Shown here piece after piece: positions 60,086 through 64,000 of a stretch of DNA of 64,000 nt (positions are counted from its first letter, which is position 1; the number at the start of each line of letters is the position of its first letter). Position numbers and translations under genes: made by a program. The stretch is taken from positions 1 through 64,000 of the forward strand of contig NZ_JAVJSE010000029.1 in the NCBI RefSeq assembly GCF_040219615.1. The letters are read 5' to 3'. The stretch is from Thalassobaculum_A sp040219615 (GTDB lineage Bacteria > Pseudomonadota > Alphaproteobacteria > Thalassobaculales > Thalassobaculaceae). The notes under the pieces were generated by a model that did not search any database, was not told the origin of the DNA, and saw nothing but the letters and a program-made list of their open reading frames with translations.

Positions 60086-61252
60086 TCAGCTCGACCGGTT
60101 GGCGCGTGAGCGGCCCAGGCGCGCGGTCACCCGCGACACCCCCTCCATGACCCCGCCCGGCAGGAAGATCACGATCAGCATGAACACCACGCCGAGGGTC
60201 AGGTGCCAGCCCTCGCCCACGAACGGATGCACCAGCGCGACCATCAGGTTCTGCAGGGTCTCGGGCAGGAAGTCGAAGATCCGCCCCAGCACCTGGTCGT
60301 TGAAGGCCGAGAAGATGTTCTCGAAGTACTTGATGATCCCGGCGCCCAGGACCGGCCCCAGCAGCGTCCCGCTGCCGCCGAGGATGGTCATCAGCACCAC
60401 CTCGCCGGAGGCCGTCCACTGCATGCGCTCGGCGCCGGCCAGCGGGTCGACCACCGCCATCATCGAGCCGGCGAGCCCGGCATACATGCCAGAGATCACG
60501 AAAGCCGCCAGGGTGTAGGGCCGGGTGTTGAAGCCGGTGTAGTTCATGCGGTTCTGGTTCGACTTGATGGCCCGCAGGGTCATGCCGAACGGCGACCGGG
60601 TGATCCGCATCGCCACGTAGTAGGCGACGATCAGCATCAGCGCGCAGAGATAGAAGCCCGTGTAGCCGGTGGTCACCATTCCGAACAGGGTGGTGCTCGG
60701 CAGGCCCGCTTCGGCCGGTCCGTCGAGGATCCGCGGGTCGTTCAGCGCGAGTTGCAGGCCGGTCTCGCCGTTGGTGATCGGCGTGAGCACCGAGTAGGCG
60801 AGGTTGTAGGACATCTGCGCGAAGGCCAGCGTCAGGATCGAGAAGTAGATGCCGGTCCGGCGCAGGCTGACATAGCCGATCAGCAGCGCGAACACGCCGC
60901 TCGCGACGACCCCGAGGACCATCGCCGGGATCACGTTCATGGTCAGCAGCTTGAACGACCAGACCGCGGCGTAGGAGCCGACCCCGAGAAAGGCCGCATG
61001 GCCGAACGACAGGTAGCCGGTCAGCCCGAACAGGATGTTGAAGCCGATCGCGAAGATTCCGAAGATCGCGAACTTCTGCATCAGGTCCGGATAGGACGCG
61101 CCGATCGGCGCCAGCCAGATCGGCATGGTCAGCACGGCGGCCGCGAAGACCAGGAACTTGACGTGGTCGGTTCGGCTCGACACGGTCCCGCCGGTGGACA
61201 GCGCGGGGGTGCCGGTTCCGCGGCGCAGCGAGTCGACGGTGGCGGCGCTCAT
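60086..61252 (-). CDS. livM: Branched-chain amino acid-type ABC transporter permease (LivM family)
   Basis: A 388-residue inner-membrane permease with about nine to ten helices and family motifs GLTGYLSFGHAAFLGVGSYA, MTLRAIKSNQNRMNYTG and EVVLMTILGGSGTLLGPVLG. It starts 3 bp after the LivH stop and completes the translocation pore. The N-terminal 35 residues before the first helix are unusually long. Confidence 0.92.
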   Translation of the reverse strand: MSAATVDSLRRGTGTPALSTGGTVSSRTDHVKFLVFAAAVLTMPIWLAPIGASYPDLMQKFAIFGIFAIGFNILFGLTGYLSFGHAAFLGVGSYAAVWSFKLLTMNVIPAMVLGVVASGVFALLIGYVSLRRTGIYFSILTLAFAQMSYNLAYSVLTPITNGETGLQLALNDPRILDGPAEAGLPSTTLFGMVTTGYTGFYLCALMLIVAYYVAMRITRSPFGMTLRAIKSNQNRMNYTGFNTRPYTLAAFVISGMYAGLAGSMMAVVDPLAGAERMQWTASGEVVLMTILGGSGTLLGPVLGAGIIKYFENIFSAFNDQVLGRIFDFLPETLQNLMVALVHPFVGEGWHLTLGVVFMLIVIFLPGGVMEGVSRVTARLGRSRANRSS

Positions 61253-61255
61253 GTC

Positions 61256-62272
61256 TCAGCCCTCCATGACGCCGCGGCGGCCCAGCAGGCCACGCGGACG
61301 GACCTGCAGCACGACGACGGCCACCAGGTACACGATGATCTGGTCGATGCCCGGGATGATCGACTTCACCTCGTTCATCGACGCGAAGGACTGCAGGATT
61401 CCGAGCAGGAAGCCGGCCAGCACGGCGCCCTCGAGCGAGCCCATGCCGCCGACCACCACGACCACGAAGGACAGCACCAGGAAGTCCATGCCCATGTGGT
61501 AGTCGGGCGGCAGGATCGGCGTGTACATCATGCCGGCCAGCCCGGCGACCACGGCGGCGATCCCGAACACGATGGTGAACCGCCGCTGCACGTCGATGCC
61601 GAGCAGCCCGACGGTCTCGCGGTCCTGCATGCCGGCACGGACCACCATGCCGAAGGTGGTGAAGCGCAGGAACGCGAACACCCCGGCGATGATCGCCAGC
61701 GAGAAGCACAGGTAGAGCAGCCGCCAGTACGGATAGATCAGGCCGGACCCGAGGCCGAGCCAGGCACCGACGTCGGCGCTGCCGGAGACCACGTCCGGCG
61801 CCGGCGTCGGAATCGGATTGGCGCCGAACACCGAGCGGACGATCTCCTGGACCACGATCGCCAGCCCGAAGGTCACCAGGATCTGCTCGGCGTGGCTGCG
61901 CTTGTAGAAGAACTGGATCAGCCCGCGTTCCATGATCAGGCCGATCAGCAGCATGACCGGGACCGTCAGCAGGACCGCCAGCGGCACCGAATAGTCGATC
62001 AGCGCCCGGCCGGTGTCGCCGAACCAGATCTCCAGATACGGCACCTCCTTGAACGCCTTGAAGAAGGTGACGCTGGTGTCCTCGATCTGTTTCGACAGCG
62101 TCAGCAGCTTCTGCATGGTGACGGCGCAGAAGGCCCCGAGCATGAACAACGCGCCGTGCGCGAAGTTGACGACCCCGAGGGTGCCGAAGATGAGCGTCAG
62201 CCCGAGCGCGATCAGCGCATAGGCACCGCCCTTGTCGAGCCCGTTAAGGGCCTGAAGAACCAACGCATCCAT
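61256..62272 (-). CDS. livH: Branched-chain amino acid-type ABC transporter permease (LivH family)
   Basis: A 338-residue permease with GGAYALIALGLTLIFGTLGV, VNFAHGALFMLGAF and GLAGMMYTPILPPDYHMGMD followed by VVVVGGMGSLEGAVLAGFLL. An insertion of about 35 residues after the first motif (QKLLTLSKQIEDTSVTFF) is longer than in the simplest LivH proteins. It is preceded by a strong hairpin at 62325-62357. Confidence 0.92.
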   Translation of the reverse strand: MDALVLQALNGLDKGGAYALIALGLTLIFGTLGVVNFAHGALFMLGAFCAVTMQKLLTLSKQIEDTSVTFFKAFKEVPYLEIWFGDTGRALIDYSVPLAVLLTVPVMLLIGLIMERGLIQFFYKRSHAEQILVTFGLAIVVQEIVRSVFGANPIPTPAPDVVSGSADVGAWLGLGSGLIYPYWRLLYLCFSLAIIAGVFAFLRFTTFGMVVRAGMQDRETVGLLGIDVQRRFTIVFGIAAVVAGLAGMMYTPILPPDYHMGMDFLVLSFVVVVVGGMGSLEGAVLAGFLLGILQSFASMNEVKSIIPGIDQIIVYLVAVVVLQVRPRGLLGRRGVMEG

Positions 62273-62324
62273 GACGTCACAACCCCGCCTGCTGACCGTC
62301 CCATAGGCACCGGAGACACCGGAA

Positions 62325-62357
62325 CGGGCCGCCCGTCGAATCTCGACGGGCGGCCCG
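62325..62357 (-). terminator. 15 bp hairpin between the binding-protein and LivH genes
   Basis: CGGGCCGCCCGTCGA (62325-62339) pairs perfectly with TCGACGGGCGGCCCG (62343-62357) across a 3-base loop. It lies 24 bp after the binding-protein stop and before LivH. In this position it can stabilise the upstream mRNA or terminate part of the transcripts, so the binding protein is made in excess. Confidence 0.75.
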
Positions 62358-62380
62358 GCCGGTATTCCGTCGGCTCAGGC

Positions 62381-63724
62381 TCAGACCTTGTACGGCCCGA
62401 GCTCGCCGCCGAAGATCTTCGGGTCGTAGGTCACCTGCTCACGCGGCACTTCCTTGACCACTTCGAGCAGGTCGAACTGGTTGGTCGGGTTCTGATTGCC
62501 GCGCACCACCAGAACCTTCTTGAAGCACTGGTGATCCTCGGCGCGGTACAGGGTCGGACCGTTGCCCATGCCGTCGAACTCGAAGCCCTCGAGGGTCTTG
62601 ATGACCTCCGGCGGGTAGAAGGTGCCGGCCTGCTCGCAGGCGTTGGCGTACAGCAGGGCCTGGACATAGCAGGTGTGGGCGGCCTGGGACGGCGGGAAGC
62701 CGTATTCCTGGCCGAACGACTTCACGAACGCCTGGGAGCCCTCGTCCTTCAGCGACCAGTGCCAGTTGGTGGTGCCGAGGATGCCCTTCACGTTCTCGCC
62801 GGCGCCCTGCGCCATCAGGCGCGAGTACAGCGGCACGATGACCTCGAACTTCTTGCCGTTGACCATCTTGTCGCGGAGCCCGAACTGCACGGCCTGGGTC
62901 AGCGAGTTGACCATGTCCTTGCCGTAGTGGTTCAGGATCAGCACGTCGGCGCCGGAGTTCAGCACCGGCGTGATGTACTGCGAGAAGTCGCCGGCGCCGA
63001 GCGGGGTGCGAACCGCATTCACGGTCTGCCAGCCGAGAGCCTCGGTGGTGTTCTTGATCGACTCCTCATGGGTCCAGCCCGAGGTGTAGTCGGCGGTCAG
63101 GTGATAGGCCCGGCGGTCGGTGCCCATCTCCTCCTTCAGCACCGGACCGAGCGCCGCACCGGACATGTAGGCGTTGAAGAAGTGCCGGAAGCCATAGCGC
63201 TTCTTGTCCTTGCCGGTGGTGTCGTTGGAGTGCGTCAGGCCGGCCATGAAGACGACGCCCATCTCCTGGGCGAGCGACTGCACCGCGACCGCCACGCCGG
63301 ACGACGAGCCGCCCGAGAACATGATGACGCCGTCCTTCTCGATCATGCGCTTGGCCGAGGCCCGCGCCGCGTCGGACTTGGTCTGGGTATCGCCGGTGAC
63401 GTACTCGACCTTCTTGCCGAGCACACCGTTCCCCTTCAGGGACTTCGGATTCATGGTGTTCAGCATGCCGCCGTCACCCTCGCCGTTGAGGTGCTTGACG
63501 GCCAGCTTGTAGGCCCGCAACTCGTCCGCGCCCTCGTCGGCATAGGCGCCGGTCTGCGGCACGTTGAAGCCGAACTTCACGCTCTTGGCGCTGCCCGGGT
63601 TGTTGCGGAACTCCTCGGCCCAGGCGCCCTTGACGAAGAAATTCGGCGCCGCCAGCCCGGCAGTCACCGCGACGCCGCCCTGCAGCAGCCGACGGCGATT
63701 CACATTCCTGTCGAAAATATTCAT
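62381..63724 (-). CDS. Branched-chain amino acid/amide-type ABC substrate-binding protein
   Basis: A 447-residue periplasmic-binding protein with a Tat-like signal (NRRRLLQGGVAVTAGLAA), then KFGFNVPQTGAYADEGADEL, RMIEKDGVIMFSGGSSSGVA and LTADYTSGWTHEESIKNTTE. The fold is the LivK/AmiC/UrtA type. It is first in its operon. The ligand may be an amino acid, urea or a short amide. Its promoter region is AT-rich and shared with a divergent XRE regulator. Confidence 0.88.
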   Translation of the reverse strand: MNIFDRNVNRRRLLQGGVAVTAGLAAPNFFVKGAWAEEFRNNPGSAKSVKFGFNVPQTGAYADEGADELRAYKLAVKHLNGEGDGGMLNTMNPKSLKGNGVLGKKVEYVTGDTQTKSDAARASAKRMIEKDGVIMFSGGSSSGVAVAVQSLAQEMGVVFMAGLTHSNDTTGKDKKRYGFRHFFNAYMSGAALGPVLKEEMGTDRRAYHLTADYTSGWTHEESIKNTTEALGWQTVNAVRTPLGAGDFSQYITPVLNSGADVLILNHYGKDMVNSLTQAVQFGLRDKMVNGKKFEVIVPLYSRLMAQGAGENVKGILGTTNWHWSLKDEGSQAFVKSFGQEYGFPPSQAAHTCYVQALLYANACEQAGTFYPPEVIKTLEGFEFDGMGNGPTLYRAEDHQCFKKVLVVRGNQNPTNQFDLLEVVKEVPREQVTYDPKIFGGELGPYKV

Positions 63725-63944
63725 GTCGTTCCTCCCTTGGATGTGCCGAACGCGGCGCCCTCGCGGCGGCGGGGCGTCTTGATCGCGCGCTACATCGACC
63801 GCACCGTACCGGAGGAGAAAATGCGGTCAATAACTACTTGATAAATATTGAGTATTGTGTAAATGTTTGTTCGTTAATAAGGCATGCTGTGTCAAGATGT
63901 GACAACCGGACACGCCGATCGGCCTGTGCGGGAGGGGTGTGGGG
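63725..63944. promoter_or_regulatory. AT-rich divergent promoter of the Liv-type operon and XRE gene
   Basis: The region 63825-63895 is strikingly AT-rich (with TTGATAAATATTGAGTATTG and TTCGTTAATAAGG) in otherwise GC-rich DNA. It lies between the divergent binding-protein and regulator genes and is the likely promoter and operator zone. No single dyad is decisive. Confidence 0.5.
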
Positions 63945-64000
63945 ATGGCGCGTCAACTGACCGGATACCGGATCCGCGAGCGGCGGAGACAACTCGGCCT
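63945..64000 (+). CDS. XRE-family regulator, N-terminal fragment
   Basis: The frame from ATG 63945 reads MARQLTGYRIRERRRQLGL and runs off the window. It matches the N-terminus of XRE/DUF2083 short-chain fatty-acid-type regulators (ScfR/PrpR-like). GGAGGGGTG precedes the start. It is divergent from the Liv-type operon and may regulate it. Only 19 residues are visible. Confidence 0.6.
   Translation, partial: MARQLTGYRIRERRRQLG

Noticed and set aside
60203..63841. Plus-strand open frame of 1212 codons antisense to the Liv-type operon
   Set aside because: It has no recognisable domain, is rich in Gln, His, Arg and Gly as expected from a shadow frame of high-GC genes, and four well-supported genes lie on the other strand.

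Overview
This 64 kb window is high-GC chromosomal DNA. It looks like an alphaproteobacterium, probably of the Rhodospirillales type. The clues are a DUF465/YdcH-type small protein, a DUF6894 protein, a PF13467-like ribbon-helix-helix protein, a TipF-like degenerate EAL protein next to pyrD, Tat-type ABC binding proteins, and many LysR, GntR and Lrp regulators. The genus cannot be fixed from the sequence. rpmB and pyrD are the only clear core genes. The rest is mostly catabolic, transport and signalling genes. No tRNA, rRNA, CRISPR array or prophage was seen.

Layout. 1-1.2 kb: an IS30-family insertion sequence end lies inside the last codons of a Y1/RAYT transposase gene, followed by a DUF465 gene. 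1.3-8.8 kb: a divergent catabolic locus with amidase and DUF2848 on one side and HAD hydrolase, GntR regulator, GNAT and FAD oxidoreductase on the other, then two alpha/beta hydrolases. 9.0-11.9 kb: pobA, a MarR regulator with two operator-like repeats, and a DMT exporter. 11.8-16.8 kb: a partial pseudaminic-acid-type surface sugar cluster. 16.8-18.9 kb: two racemase-fold proteins without the usual cysteines, plus a MaoC-like protein. 19.7-24.4 kb: a fused periplasmic-sensor histidine kinase, a glutamine synthetase-like enzyme and an RraA-like protein. 24.6-32.8 kb: rpmB, galT-like, an RTX metalloprotease, a YbaK-like deacylase, an Lrp regulator, and a pyrD/EAL/HAD operon.

33.4-37.0 kb is a signalling island: DUF6894, histidine kinase and degenerate GGDEF-EAL in one operon, divergent from a MEDS-LuxR regulator. 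37.4-41.4 kb holds an ectoine-utilisation-type eutB-eutC-asnC group and an aminotransferase. 41.4-45.3 kb holds a hydro-lyase-like protein, a cysteine-tailed flavoprotein, a cysteine-rich PadR regulator and a TauD-type dioxygenase. Matching ATATATC operator-like palindromes sit before the PadR and flavoprotein genes. 45.4-54.9 kb has two LysR genes and a dipeptide/oligopeptide-type ABC operon ending in allophanate hydrolase; three 123 bp palindromic repeats lie inside this operon. 55.0-58.4 kb holds a receiver protein, a small membrane protein and a symporter-histidine kinase. 58.6-63.7 kb is a branched-chain amino acid/amide-type (Liv/Urt) ABC operon, divergent from an XRE regulator cut off by the window end.

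The most unusual items are the PadR/flavoprotein pair with its shared operator, the in-operon 123 bp repeats, the pyrD-linked EAL gene that lacks a normal start codon, the IS30/RAYT junction, the racemase-like pair, and the MEDS/HK/pseudo-GGDEF-EAL island.
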